In this document: piece after piece, positions 29,560 through 40,100 of the stretch
How positions within the stretch are numbered: the stretch's first letter is position 1
Layout of the letters: the number at the start of each line of letters is the position of its first letter
From: Variovorax sp. OV700
GTDB lineage: Bacteria; Pseudomonadota; Gammaproteobacteria; Burkholderiales; Burkholderiaceae_C
Direction: 5' to 3'
NCBI RefSeq assembly: GCF_900099805.1
Contig: NZ_FNDR01000006.1
Location: 310,001 to 374,000 of the forward strand
DNA: 64,000 bases
Position numbers and translations under genes: made by a program
The notes under the pieces: model-generated
Told to the model about the DNA's origin: nothing
The model's database searches: none
The model's input: the letters and a program-made list of their open reading frames with translations, nothing else

Positions 29560-31848
29560 ATGCACCCCCCGCCTTTCGCCATCAGCCGCCGTTGTCTTGC
29601 CGCAACGCTGACGGTCATCCTCTGCGCGCAGCCGGTGCTTGCATCGGCCGGCATCGTCAGCTTCGACGAGGTGAAGCGCGAGTTTCGTTCTTCCGACACT
29701 GCGGTGCTCGACCGCAACGGCGAGCTGCTGCAGCGCGTGCGCACCGACGCCACCGTGCGGCGCGGGCAGTGGATTGCGCTTGCCGACGTTTCGCCCGCAT
29801 TGCGCATGGCTATGGTGATGAGCGAAGACCGGCGCTTCTACGAGCACAGCGGCATCGACTGGCGAGCGGTGTCGTCTGCCGCCTGGGGCAACCTGTGGAA
29901 CACGCGCACCCGCGGCGCATCGACCATCACGATGCAGCTCTCCGGCCTGCTCGACGAAGATCTTCGCCGCGCCAACAGCGGGCGCACCTTCACGCAGAAG
30001 ATTGGCCAGACGGTCGCGGCCACGCAGCTGGAACGCAGCTGGCGCAAGGACCAGATCCTCGAGGCCTACCTCAACACAGTGCCTTTCCGCGGCGAGATCG
30101 TGGGCATCGACGCGCTCTCGCGCACGCTGTTCGGCAAGGCGCCGAACGGCCTCGATGCGCGCGAGGCCAGCGTGGCCGCTGCGCTGGTGCGCGCGCCCAA
30201 CGCCAAGCCCGCGCTGGTGGCGCAGCGCGCCTGCGAGGTGATGCGCGCCATGGAGCCGGGCCAGAAGATCGACTGCGATGCGCTCGACATGTTCACCAGT
30301 GCGGCGGTGCAGCGGCGTGCCTTCGATGCGAACGAAGGCATTGCGCCGCATGCGGCTCGGCGCGCGCTCAGGGAGTTGCGCGACGCCGGTGAAGCGGCTG
30401 CTCTTTCCACGACGTCCGCGCGGCAGGCAGCCAACAAGGAGACGGCCGTCAGGACCACGCTGCGCGCGCCGCTGCAGCGCTTTGCGCTCGGCACGCTGCA
30501 ACGCCACTTGAAGGAACTGCGCGGCCGCCACGTGGAAGACGGCGCGCTGGTGGTGCTCGACAACGCGAGTGGCGAGGTGCTCGCCTGGGTCGGCTCCTCG
30601 GGCCCGCTGAGCCAGGCGGCCGAGGTCGACGCAGTCATCGCGCTGCGCCAGCCCGGCTCCACGCTCAAGCCGCTGCTCTATGCGCAGGCCATTGCCGAGC
30701 GGCGGCTCACCGCGGCCTCGCTGATCGACGATTCATCGGCGCAGATCAACACCGCGAGCGGGCTCTACATTCCGCAAAACTACGATCGCCAGTTCAAGGG
30801 ACCGGTGTCGGCGCGCACCGCGCTCGCCGCCTCTCTCAACGTGCCGGCGGTGCGCACGCTGGTGATGGTGTCGCCCGAATCGTTTGCGCGGCAGCTGCGC
30901 GCGGTGGGCCTGCCGCTGCGCGAAAGCGGCGACTACTACGGCTACAGCCTCGCGCTCGGCAGCGCCGAGGTGTCGCTGCTGTCGCTCACCAACGCCTACC
31001 GCATGCTGGCCAATGGCGGGCGCTACGGACCCACCACGCTGTCCGCGCGGCCTGTGGCACCGGCACCGGCTTCAGCCGCGAAAGCCAGGGCTGGCGACGA
31101 CTCGGCCGCGCTCGTCCTCGACCCACGAGCGGCCTTCATCGTCGGCGACATCCTGTCCGACGCGAACGCACGCACGCGCACCTTCGGCTTGGACAGCATT
31201 CTTTCCACGCGCTTCTGGACCGCGGTGAAAACTGGCACCAGCAAGGACATGCGCGACAACTGGGCCATCGGCTGGTCGCAGCGCTACACAGTCGGCGTGT
31301 GGGTCGGCAACGCGAGCGGTGCGTCGATGTGGGACGTGAGCGGCACCAGCGGCGCGGCACCGGTATGGGCCGAGGTGATGCGCTTCCTGCACGCGCGTGA
31401 ACCCAGCCGCGCACCCAAGCCGCCCGCCGGCCTCGTCGAAGCGCACGTGACATTCGGGTCCGGTGCCGACGGCAACTCACTGGAGGCCGCGCGCAGCGAA
31501 TGGTTCCTGCAGGGCACGGAGCAGCCGCTCTTCGCGCTCGACAGCGGCGGCGCCGGCACATCGTCCGAGGCGGCAGCCGCGCGCATCACCGCGCCAGCAG
31601 ACGGCACCATCATCGCGCTGGACCCCGACATTCCGCCGCTGCACCAGCGCGTGCGCTTCGAGTCCGAAGGCCGCGGCGTGCAATGGCGCATCGACGGCAA
31701 GCACTTTGCGCGTGGCAACAGCGCGCAATGGCTACCCTGGCCTGGGCGCCACGTGATCGAACTGGTCGACGCCACGGGCAAGGTGGTGGACCAGCGCAAG
31801 CTCGAAGTGCGCGGCGCGGGCGTGATCGCGAAAAGCGCGCGCCGATAG
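29560..31848 (+). CDS. pbpC: Penicillin-binding protein 1C
   Basis: 762 residues. A signal anchor (RRCLAATLTVILCAQPVLASAG) is followed by a family 51 glycosyltransferase domain (MVMSEDRRFYEHSGIDW, GASTITMQLSGLL, EAYLNTVPF). The transpeptidase domain has SxxK at RQPGSTLKPLLYAQ, SxN at ASLNVPAVR and KTGTS. The C-terminal BiPBP_C domain (ITAPADGTIIALDPDIPPLHQRVRF) is diagnostic of PBP1C. In many Proteobacteria pbpC sits next to an alpha-2-macroglobulin gene; here they are 11.5 kb apart on the same strand. It converges on the DUF11 cluster. Confidence 0.95.
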   Translation: MHPPPFAISRRCLAATLTVILCAQPVLASAGIVSFDEVKREFRSSDTAVLDRNGELLQRVRTDATVRRGQWIALADVSPALRMAMVMSEDRRFYEHSGIDWRAVSSAAWGNLWNTRTRGASTITMQLSGLLDEDLRRANSGRTFTQKIGQTVAATQLERSWRKDQILEAYLNTVPFRGEIVGIDALSRTLFGKAPNGLDAREASVAAALVRAPNAKPALVAQRACEVMRAMEPGQKIDCDALDMFTSAAVQRRAFDANEGIAPHAARRALRELRDAGEAAALSTTSARQAANKETAVRTTLRAPLQRFALGTLQRHLKELRGRHVEDGALVVLDNASGEVLAWVGSSGPLSQAAEVDAVIALRQPGSTLKPLLYAQAIAERRLTAASLIDDSSAQINTASGLYIPQNYDRQFKGPVSARTALAASLNVPAVRTLVMVSPESFARQLRAVGLPLRESGDYYGYSLALGSAEVSLLSLTNAYRMLANGGRYGPTTLSARPVAPAPASAAKARAGDDSAALVLDPRAAFIVGDILSDANARTRTFGLDSILSTRFWTAVKTGTSKDMRDNWAIGWSQRYTVGVWVGNASGASMWDVSGTSGAAPVWAEVMRFLHAREPSRAPKPPAGLVEAHVTFGSGADGNSLEAARSEWFLQGTEQPLFALDSGGAGTSSEAAAARITAPADGTIIALDPDIPPLHQRVRFESEGRGVQWRIDGKHFARGNSAQWLPWPGRHVIELVDATGKVVDQRKLEVRGAGVIAKSARR

Positions 31849-31861
31849 CAAGCGATCCCGT

Positions 31862-34800
31862 TCAATCCACCTTCACGCTGAAGAGCACCGACCCCGACCC
31901 GCCCGGTGCGAGCGAGCCAGAAAACTCCCAGCTCAGCATGCCGGTACCGCCGGCGGTCTGCGCCACCGCGCAGGCCACCGAAGGCGCGGGGGTGACGTTG
32001 GCAGGCGTGTTCTTCCGGCAGGCGGTCAGCGATGCGGGCGTGGTGCCGGCCTGCGCGGCGACGAAGCTGGTGTACTGCGGCGTCGTGTCGTTGATCTTCA
32101 TGTCGGAGATCGGCGTCGTTCCGTTATTGGTGTAGCTGACGCGGTACTCCAGCGTCTCGCCCGACTTGGCCTGGTTGTTCACACCGAAGCTGCCGCCCTG
32201 CGTGACGTTACGTACTTCCTTCTTGAGCTCGAGCGCGCTGTTCGACACCGTCGTGGTGTCGAGCACCGTGTAGCTCGCGCTCAGGGCCGGGCCGGCGTTG
32301 GTGAAGCTGAAGCTGGCCTGCACCGTGCTCTGGTTGTTGTTGCCGTTGGCCGCGTTGGCGGGAATGAACTCCTGCATCACGATGCACACGTTCTGCCCGG
32401 CAGCCACCGTGACCGGCGCCGCGGGCGGATACAGCAGCGCAGCGCCGGCCTGCTGCGCGCCGGTGCAGCCGGTGTCGGCAAAGATCTTGCCGCTCCAGCC
32501 GCTGACGGCCGGCGTGTCGACCGAGTTGGAGATGCTGAAGCTCACCGTGCCGCCGGTGCGCGCAGTGAAGGTGTGCGCATAGCTGACGGTGCTGCCCGGC
32601 ATGCCGCTCTTGGCGCCGTCGGCCGCGAAGGTGTTGCGGTCCACGTCGCCGAAGTTGAGGCCGGTGTGGCCCGTGCCGTTCCAGGTGAAGGCAACGCGGT
32701 CGGGCGTGCCGGTGCGCGTGTAGGTGTAGCTGGTGCCGCCGCTCGCCACCGCCGAACCCGAAGGCAGCGGAACGGCGCCGAACGAAGCGCCTGTCGAGAG
32801 GCGCAGCGCGGTGTTGGTTTCTTCCACGCACAGCGGCGCATTCGCAGCGGTGGCAAAGGGCACGTCGAGCGCGTAGTTGCCGGCGCCGTCGGTGGTGGCC
32901 GTCGACAGCACGGTGGCGCTGCAGTTGGTGAGCCGCACGCTCACGCCGGCAATGCCGCCCTCGCTGCCGTTGATCAACCCGTCGTTCGCGACGCCCGGGC
33001 CCGTGCCGTTGTCCAGGAACACGCGGCCCGTCACGGTGTAGCCGAAGCCGTTGACGAAGGTACAGGTGATGTTGGCGCCGGCCACCATGTTGACTGCAGG
33101 AATGGTGAGCACATTGCCGGCCAGCGTGCCGAAGGACACGTTGGGCGTGGCACTGGCCGCATCCAGGCAGCTCGCACTGATCGGGTTGGCGGGCCAGCCG
33201 GCGGGCACGCTTTCCCGGATCGTCGCCAGCACGCCGGCCGTGCCGGTCAGGTTGGCGGCACCGCTCGCGGTGCCGGCACCGGTGACGGTGATGCTGTCGG
33301 TGGCGGCCGAGAGCCCGCTGAGCGCGAAGCCGAACAGGTTGGCGCCGCTGCCGCCGGTGGTGGTCTTCACGATCTGCACCCGGGGGAACGGCGGCGTGAA
33401 GGTGTTGGTGAAGGTGCAGGCGATGTTGCTGCCCGCCGCGGTGGCGGCCGCATCGAGCGTCACCTTGCGGTTGGGCAGGTCGGGCGTGGCGGTGCCGCCC
33501 GCGCCCAGGCCGGTGCAGCTCACGCCGGTGAGCGCGTAGTTGGCGGGCAGCGGGTCTTCGGTGATGGTGGTGGCGATGCCGGGTGTGGTCAACGTCTGGA
33601 TCGCGCCCGCGACCGCGGCGCCGACCGTCACGGTGGTGATCGTCTGCGCCGCGAGGCCGTTGCTGCCGGTGAAACCGAAGGGGCCCACGCCGCCGTTGCT
33701 CACCTTGCTGATCGTCACCGTCGCCGAGGCTGCGTTGGTGAAGGTGCACAGCAGCGGCCTGCCGTACTGAACGCTGGCTGCGGGAATCGTGTAGGTGCGC
33801 GCATTGGTGCCGGTGCCCAGGCTGCCGACGGGCGTGCCGGCATCGGTACAGACCGCGCCCGCCAGGTTCCAGCCCGGCACCGCCGGCTCGGCAATGGTGA
33901 TCGCGGCGCCCTGGGCCGTGGCCGAGAAGGGTTGCGTGCCGGCCGTCGCCGTGTTGCCGTCGACCGGCACTGCGGTGCCCGCCGCCACCGTGCTGACCAC
34001 GCCGTTGGTCTGGGTGGTGTTGCTCAGCGTGAAATTGAAGGGGCCGCCGGCGCCGCCGGTGGTGGTCTTCGACAGGGTCAAGGTGGGCGGAGCGCAAACT
34101 GCGGTGGTGGTGGCCTGCGCAAGAAAGCCTTCGGCGTTCGCGCCGCTCTTGATGTGCACCACCACGGTGTTGCTGCCGGTGCGCCAGTTGCTGGACAGCG
34201 TCGCGCTCGCCTGCCTGCCCGCCAGGTACCCTTGAAAATTGTAGGGATCGCTACCGCCTTGCGGCACGCCGGGCACGGTTTGCAGCACGCCGTTGACGAA
34301 CACTTCGGCCACCGAGTTGTCGGAATAGAAGTCCAGCTTCAGCGAGAAGCTCGCCGGGTTCACCGACGCCGCCATGTTGAATGTGAAGCGGTGGTAGACG
34401 TCGACATTGCCCGTGTGGTTCGGGTCGTAGTTGGAATTCCAGTTGGCGTTGCCGAAGGGCGAATTGACCCAGGCGCCGGGAGCCTTGTTGCCCACGTAGG
34501 CGCGCTGCCACGAGGCCACGGTGCCCGGGCCGCCGCTGGCAGCGCCCACCCCCGACTCCCACACCGCGTCGCGGCCGCTGGTGAGCGGCGGGCCGTTGAC
34601 GCCGTTGTAGGCAGTGTTGAAGATCGCGGCGTTCGAGAGGCAACTCAACGTCGGTGGAATCGGCGGCGAGGTGGCGTCGGTGGCGCCGGTGTTGGTGAAG
34701 GTGCAGACCAGGTTGGCGCCCGGCGCGGTGGCCGCGGCATTGAGCGTGAGCGTACGGCCCGAGAGCGTGGCGGTGCCGCCGGAAGGCAGGCCGGTGCAGG

Positions 34801-37192
34801 AGGCGCCCGTCAGCGTGTAGCCTGCCGGCGGCGCGCTCTCGGTGATGGTGGTGGCCGTGCTCGCGGCCGTGAGCGTCTGCACCGGCGCGCTCTCGGGCGT
34901 GCCGGCCACTGTGGTGGTGATGCTCTGTGCGGCGAGCCCGTTGCTGCCGGTGAAGTCGAAGGTGCCGACGCCGTTGAGCGAGGTCTTGCGGATGGTCACC
35001 GTCGGCAGCGAAAAGAACCTGTAGGTCTGCGGGCTCGGCAGGTAGCTGTTGCCGCTGGCCGTGAAGCTGCCGCCCAGTGCCACGCCACCCAGGGTGACCG
35101 CGGTGGCGCTGTAGGACGCGACGACGGTGCTCGTTGCCGTCACCTGGCAAAGGCTTGCGGCGGTGGTGGTGCAGCTGGCCGCCGCGCCCACGTTACCGCC
35201 GTTGAAGGCCACGTTGGGTGTGGCGCCGAAGCTCACGACCACGCCGGCGCCGACCGGATTGCCATTCGCATCGCGCACGAAGGCCTCCAGCACGTCCTGT
35301 GCGCTGCCGTTGGCCAGTTGGCCGTCGGTGACGACGCGCAGGCCCGACTGCGCCGCGCTCGGCGTGCCGACCACGAAGCTGTAGGTCGCCGGGCTCGCGC
35401 CGTAGCTCTGGCCGTTCGTGGTGAAGACGCCGGTCAGCGTGCCGGCCGGGATGCTGACCGCGGTGCTCTTGGCACCTGGCACGGTGCTGGTCGCGTTGAC
35501 CTGGCAGATGCCGTTGGCGGTGGTGGTGCACGTGCCAGCCGCGCCGACCGTGCCGCCGTTGAAGGCCACGCCGGGGGTGACGGCAAAGGTCACCACCGTG
35601 CCCGCCACCGGGTTGTCGGCGGCATCGCGCACGATGGCTTCGAGCACGTCCTGCGCGCTGCCGTTGGCCACCTGGTTGTCGGTGACGGTGCGTTCGCCCG
35701 AGCGAGCCAGGGCGGCCGCGCCGGCAACCACGGTAGTGGCCGCGCTGCCGCAACTGATCGTGGCGTTGGACACGCAGCTCGCACCGGGGTTCGTAGCGGG
35801 CGTTCCGTTGCCGACGACATTGGTGCTTGCGTAGTTGGTGAGCACAGTGCCTGCGATCGTGGTCGCCGTGGCGGTGAGCGTGAAGTTGCGCGACGCCCCG
35901 GCGGGAATGCCGCCGGCAGGCAGCGTCATCGTGCAGGTCAGCAATGCGCCGGCCGCGCTCGGCAGCGCGCCGCAGCTTACGGCGTTGACGTTGGCGCCGG
36001 GCGCGACCGCCGTGGCGATCACGCCTGCTGGCAGCTGATCGCGAACGATCACCGCCGTGCCGGTGGCGACCGCGCCACTGTTGGCCACGCTGAGGGTGTA
36101 AGTGATGGCGGCCCCAGATGCCACTGTCGCCGGCGCCGTCTTGCTCAGCGTGATCACCGGCAGGTTGTACTGGATCACCACGAGACCGTTGCCGCCGCTG
36201 GCATCGCCGCCACCGCCGGTGCCGATGCCGGCCGTGTAGTGGGCGTCGCCGGTGGCGGCTGCGGCGCCGCCGACGTTGTCGGATGCCGAATTCAATCCGG
36301 CGGCCGTGGCCAGGTTCGGTGCGGCGACGCCTCCGGTGTAGCCGGATCCCCCGCCGCCCATGCCGTTGGGCGCGGTCCCCTGGCACAGGCCGCCGCCGCC
36401 ACCGAAGTAGCCGCCACCACCGCCGCCGCCGCCTTCGTTCTGGTTCTGGTTGGTGGAAGCGCCAGCGCCGCCTTGGAGCGCGGTGCCGGCCGTCGGCGCG
36501 CCGAGGTTGCAGGTGCCGCCCGTTCCCGCCGCGCCCCCCGCCGTCGGGGTGCCGGGCCGCCCGCTGGCAGCCACGCCGTCGTCGCGCCCGCTCGCCCCGC
36601 CGCCGCCGCCGCCGGCCGGAGTGCCGGTGTCTGCGCCCGGCGAGGAACCGCCGCCGCCGCCGGCGATGAGCCTGGCGTTGCCCTGTGTGTAGGTCGTCGT
36701 GGCGAACACGCCCGACAGGCCGCCGCCGCTCGCACCGATGGCTGTGGCCTGCCCGTTGCCGCCCGCGCCGCCGCCGCCATAGGTGCCGGTGAGATCGTTG
36801 ACCGCGCCGCCCTCGCCGACGCGAACGCCCAGCGCCGTGCCCGCAGTCACCGCCAGCGTGCCGGAAGAAAAGCCGCCGCCCCCGCCGCCGCGCTGCTCGG
36901 TGTAGTAGCTCGTATTGGGTCCGCCGCCGCCCGCACCCCATGCCTTGATGAACACCGAGCTCACGCCGGTCGGCACGGTGAACGTCTGGTTCGCGCCGGT
37001 GTACGTGATCTGGACACAGGCGTTGTAGCCCGATTGCGGCGAGCAAGGCAGTTGGTCAGCCACGGCCGGCACCGACATCAACAACGCCGGCAGCACCAGG
37101 ACACACGCCCACAGGCCACGCATGTGCCGGGCGATCGAGGATGGAATGTGAGTCATCTGTTCTGCCACTGCGGCCGAATCATTTCTTGTCAT
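31862..37192 (-). CDS. Secreted Gly-rich, Ig-like and SpaA/DUF11 repeat protein (1776 residues)
   Basis: Signal peptide ends near residue 45 (PAVADQLP). Domains in order, approximate: Gly-rich segment with GGGG runs 60-345; DUF11 350-490; two Big_1/invasin-type Ig repeats 500-725 (VTDNQVANGSAQDVLEAIV and VTDGQLANGSAQDVLEAFV); a SpaA-like repeat; a PA14-like sandwich 865-1020 (YDPNHTGNVDVYHRFTFNMA); three more SpaA-like repeats each ending near CTFTN; an SdrD B-like unit with DGxxN loops; and a C-terminal DUF11 (KSGETLEYRVSYTNNGTTPI). No sorting signal, barrel or PEP-CTERM is seen. The ATG overlaps the stop of the 2414-residue barrel gene (ATGA), so the two are coupled and this protein is probably its cargo or partner at the cell surface. 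Function unknown; adhesin-like is inference. Confidence 0.85.
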   Translation of the reverse strand: MTRNDSAAVAEQMTHIPSSIARHMRGLWACVLVLPALLMSVPAVADQLPCSPQSGYNACVQITYTGANQTFTVPTGVSSVFIKAWGAGGGGPNTSYYTEQRGGGGGGFSSGTLAVTAGTALGVRVGEGGAVNDLTGTYGGGGAGGNGQATAIGASGGGLSGVFATTTYTQGNARLIAGGGGGSSPGADTGTPAGGGGGGASGRDDGVAASGRPGTPTAGGAAGTGGTCNLGAPTAGTALQGGAGASTNQNQNEGGGGGGGGYFGGGGGLCQGTAPNGMGGGGSGYTGGVAAPNLATAAGLNSASDNVGGAAAATGDAHYTAGIGTGGGGDASGGNGLVVIQYNLPVITLSKTAPATVASGAAITYTLSVANSGAVATGTAVIVRDQLPAGVIATAVAPGANVNAVSCGALPSAAGALLTCTMTLPAGGIPAGASRNFTLTATATTIAGTVLTNYASTNVVGNGTPATNPGASCVSNATISCGSAATTVVAGAAALARSGERTVTDNQVANGSAQDVLEAIVRDAADNPVAGTVVTFAVTPGVAFNGGTVGAAGTCTTTANGICQVNATSTVPGAKSTAVSIPAGTLTGVFTTNGQSYGASPATYSFVVGTPSAAQSGLRVVTDGQLANGSAQDVLEAFVRDANGNPVGAGVVVSFGATPNVAFNGGNVGAAASCTTTAASLCQVTATSTVVASYSATAVTLGGVALGGSFTASGNSYLPSPQTYRFFSLPTVTIRKTSLNGVGTFDFTGSNGLAAQSITTTVAGTPESAPVQTLTAASTATTITESAPPAGYTLTGASCTGLPSGGTATLSGRTLTLNAAATAPGANLVCTFTNTGATDATSPPIPPTLSCLSNAAIFNTAYNGVNGPPLTSGRDAVWESGVGAASGGPGTVASWQRAYVGNKAPGAWVNSPFGNANWNSNYDPNHTGNVDVYHRFTFNMAASVNPASFSLKLDFYSDNSVAEVFVNGVLQTVPGVPQGGSDPYNFQGYLAGRQASATLSSNWRTGSNTVVVHIKSGANAEGFLAQATTTAVCAPPTLTLSKTTTGGAGGPFNFTLSNTTQTNGVVSTVAAGTAVPVDGNTATAGTQPFSATAQGAAITIAEPAVPGWNLAGAVCTDAGTPVGSLGTGTNARTYTIPAASVQYGRPLLCTFTNAASATVTISKVSNGGVGPFGFTGSNGLAAQTITTVTVGAAVAGAIQTLTTPGIATTITEDPLPANYALTGVSCTGLGAGGTATPDLPNRKVTLDAAATAAGSNIACTFTNTFTPPFPRVQIVKTTTGGSGANLFGFALSGLSAATDSITVTGAGTASGAANLTGTAGVLATIRESVPAGWPANPISASCLDAASATPNVSFGTLAGNVLTIPAVNMVAGANITCTFVNGFGYTVTGRVFLDNGTGPGVANDGLINGSEGGIAGVSVRLTNCSATVLSTATTDGAGNYALDVPFATAANAPLCVEETNTALRLSTGASFGAVPLPSGSAVASGGTSYTYTRTGTPDRVAFTWNGTGHTGLNFGDVDRNTFAADGAKSGMPGSTVSYAHTFTARTGGTVSFSISNSVDTPAVSGWSGKIFADTGCTGAQQAGAALLYPPAAPVTVAAGQNVCIVMQEFIPANAANGNNNQSTVQASFSFTNAGPALSASYTVLDTTTVSNSALELKKEVRNVTQGGSFGVNNQAKSGETLEYRVSYTNNGTTPISDMKINDTTPQYTSFVAAQAGTTPASLTACRKNTPANVTPAPSVACAVAQTAGGTGMLSWEFSGSLAPGGSGSVLFSVKVD
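33045..34999 (-). repeat. Four SpaA/prealbumin-like repeats of about 100-120 residues
   Basis: Each copy opens with VTIxKxSxGGxGxFxF, has a central paired-Cys segment (ASCTGL, AVCTDA, VSCTGL, ASCLDA) and ends CTFTN or CTFVN. Copy 1 (about 34696-34999) is separated from copies 2-4 by a PA14-like domain. The paired Cys suggest one disulfide per unit. Confidence 0.75.
35020..35705 (-). repeat. Two tandem Big_1/invasin-type Ig repeats
   Basis: Two adjacent units of about 113 residues sharing VTDxQxANGSAQDVLEAxVRDAxxNPV, PxVAFNGGxVGAA and CTTTAxxxCQVxATSTV. High similarity points to recent duplication. Confidence 0.8.
36340..36670 (-). repeat. GCC/GGC triplet-rich tract coding for the Gly-rich region
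   Basis: Runs such as ccgccgccgccgcc encode GGGGGG blocks. The tract is in frame throughout and looks translated, but is prone to length changes by slippage. Confidence 0.7.
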
Positions 37193-40100
37193 TTGGCGTT
37201 CGCCGAAGCCGCAGCGCCGGCCGAGGAGAAGCCCAGCCCCGTCTCGTCGAACTTGAAGCGCAGGCGGATGTATGCGCCTTTGCTGGTGTACTCGTTGGCC
37301 GTGAGGTCGCGGTCCTTGAGTCCGACGAAGTTATAGCCGGCCGACACCCACAGGTCCTTCATGACCTGGTAGCCCACCTCGGCGCCCATCGTCTTCTGCA
37401 GAGCGCCGCCCTTGCCGTGGAGCAAGCCGGCCTGGATGCCGAAGTCCCAGTCCTTGTTGATGTCCTGCGTGTAGCGCGCCTGCAGCAGGTGGGCCCAGTA
37501 GGTGCTCTTGAGCCAGCCGTCGTCGGCGCGCGACCACTTGGCCGCATAGCGCCCGTTGATCACGGTGCCGGGCCGCGGGTTGTAGTTGAAGTGGGCCGAG
37601 ACGATGTCGGCGCTCGTCGTGCCGGGCAGGCTGGCGTTGCCGGAGCCCGCGCCGAAGACGCTCGAACCGTCGAGCGCGCCGGTCGAGCTGCCCGTGCCCA
37701 CCACGCGCTCCGAACGGCGCTCGTAGCGCATCAGCGCGTTCCAGCGGTCGGTATCGACCGGGCGGTACGCCAGGCCGAACTGGTGGCGTGCAAGATGATG
37801 CGCGTTGCCCGCGTTGGTGCCCTGCCCTTCGCTGTCGCTCATCACGCTGCGCGCGAGCAGGCTCCACGAGCGGTCGATCTTGTAGCCGAAGCCAGCGCTG
37901 AAGAGCCGCGTGTTCGCATCGTCGCCGCGGCGGCCTTCGAGCACGCCGCTCGCCTTGATGCGTTCGGCGATGTATTCGACGCCGCCGGTGATGGCCGTCG
38001 ACTGGCCGAGCCCGCCCGAATAGCCCGTGCCCGTGTTGCCGCTGTTGCGCAGGCCACCGAGCTGGCGCGTGTGCTCGATGCCACCAGTCAGGCGCCATTG
38101 GTCGTTGAGCTTGAAAGTGTTGCGCACGCCGGTGGCCGCCTGCGCGGCGCGGCCGTCGATGCTGTCGGCCAGGCGGTACTCGCTGTACACGCGCCCGCCT
38201 TCCATGTAGCTGCTCTCGATGCCGAGGATGCCGACGTTGTTCGACCCGGTCGTGCCGAGCTGGTCCTGGCTGTAAAGGCTGGAGACCAGTTCGTAGCGGC
38301 CGTAGATGCGCGTCTTGTCGGTCACGGCATAGTTGCCGCCGACGGCCAGCACATGGCGGTCGGACTTGCGGATGTCCTGCTCGCCCTCGACGAACACGCT
38401 GGCCTGTGGCAGGCCCGGCACCTGCGCCGACAGGCGCGCGCGCACGGTCGTCAGGTCTTCGGCATTCGCGCTGGCGTTCGCGCTCGCCGCGCGGCCCAGC
38501 GCGGTGACGTTGCTGGCGCCGACGCCGCTGCCGAGGTTGCCGCTGTAGGTCGAGATCTGGCCGTAGTCGAAGCCCGAGCTGGTGCCCAGGCCCGCGCCGC
38601 TCTGGCCGTGGCGCAGGCCGACTTCGGCGGCCATCTGCTCACCGAATTTCTTCTGCACGCTGGCGGTGAAGCCGCGGCGGCTTCCATCCTGCAATGCGTC
38701 CTGGCTGTAGAGCGCTTCGCCGCGCACCACGGTGGTGGCGTCGATGCGGTACTCGGCGCGCGCGGAGGCCTCGGTGCGGCCGGCCGAGAAGCTCGCGCCG
38801 GGGTTGTCGAAGCCGACGCTGGTCTTGCTGGCGAGCGCGACCACGGCGAGGTCTTCGGTCTGGTGGCGCAGCTCGGCGCGGCCGCCGCTGCCCTTGCCGT
38901 TTTTGTCGGATTCGGTGCGCACCCATTCGCCCGCCATGGTGGTGTTGTCGCCCAGGCGCGCCACCGCGGTGAGCGCGCCGAGCTTGCGGCGGTTCTCGGG
39001 GTTCTCGTCGGTGCTCGCGACCACGCCCAGCTGCAGGTTGTCACCGACCTTCACCTGCACGTCGGTGCCGGCCACGTTGAACTTCGGCCCACCGGCGTCG
39101 ATCTCGTAGGTCACGCGGATCGACTGCGGATTGAGGTTCGCATCGACCGACGAGATCGCATGCGTGAACAGGATGCGGCGCGTGAGCGGCTCGATGGTGT
39201 AGTCCACGAAGCGCGCCACCGTCGTGCGCTGCAGCACCAGGTTGGGCTGGTTGCGGTCGCGCACCACGACCTCGACCTGCTCGCTGTTGTCGACGAACTC
39301 GCCGCCCGTGGCGCTCAGGTAGTACGGGCCCGAGGTGCCGACCGCGCGGAACTCTTCGACCTGTTGCGTCTGCGCGGTGCGAGAGAAGAAGCTGGTCGCA
39401 CGCACGTTGCCGTCGTCGTACACATGCTTCAGGCCGGTGAGCGCACGGTTGCTCTGGCTCAGGTTGCGCACCTCGGTGCTGCTGGCGGTCGTGAAGTCAC
39501 CGTACAGCAGGTAGGAGCGGTTCTTGTCGATGCGCACGTAGAGCTTCTGCGTGCTCTGCGCGTCGAAGCCCTTGACCGACGAATCGCCGTAGACGGGATA
39601 AAACTCGTCGGGGCGGATGTCGCGGAACAGGCGGTCGTCGCGCGTCTTGTTCGAGTCGTAGGCGGCCGTGAGCAGGTACTCGCCCTTGACGGTGCCCTTG
39701 AAGAAGAAAGCGGTGCGGGCGGCGGCCCGGCGGTTGCTGTTGCTCTCGTCGGCCAGGCCGGTGAGTTCCGCCTCGAAGGCGGCGCCCGCAGGCATCGCAC
39801 CGAGCGGCACGCCGCCGCGCTTGGTGAGGTCGAGCACGCCTTCGACGATGCCCACGCCGATCATCGGCCGCATCTCGGGCAAGAGCGCGAGGCGCACTTC
39901 CTTCACGAAGCTGCCGGCCGTCACACGCAGGCGCGCGTCGCCGGGTTCACCGGGCGGCAGCAGGCGGAACTCGGCCACGCCGCCTTCCATGAACACCTGC
40001 GTGCCGGGTTCGGCGGGGTTCAGGTCTTCGTCCAGCCAGCGGCCGCGGTCGGCTTCGAGCGTGAGCTGGGTGCGTGCGGTCACGGGCACGCCGGCCGCAT

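Noticed and set aside
36340..36670. CRISPR-like or satellite array
   Set aside because: It is in-frame GCC/GGC triplets coding for Gly runs, without spacer structure.
32573..37336. Long open frame on the + strand opposite the DUF11 genes
   Set aside because: Composition is Arg/Ala/Gly/Val filler typical of antisense frames in high-GC DNA, with no domains; the minus-strand protein has a signal peptide and clear repeats.
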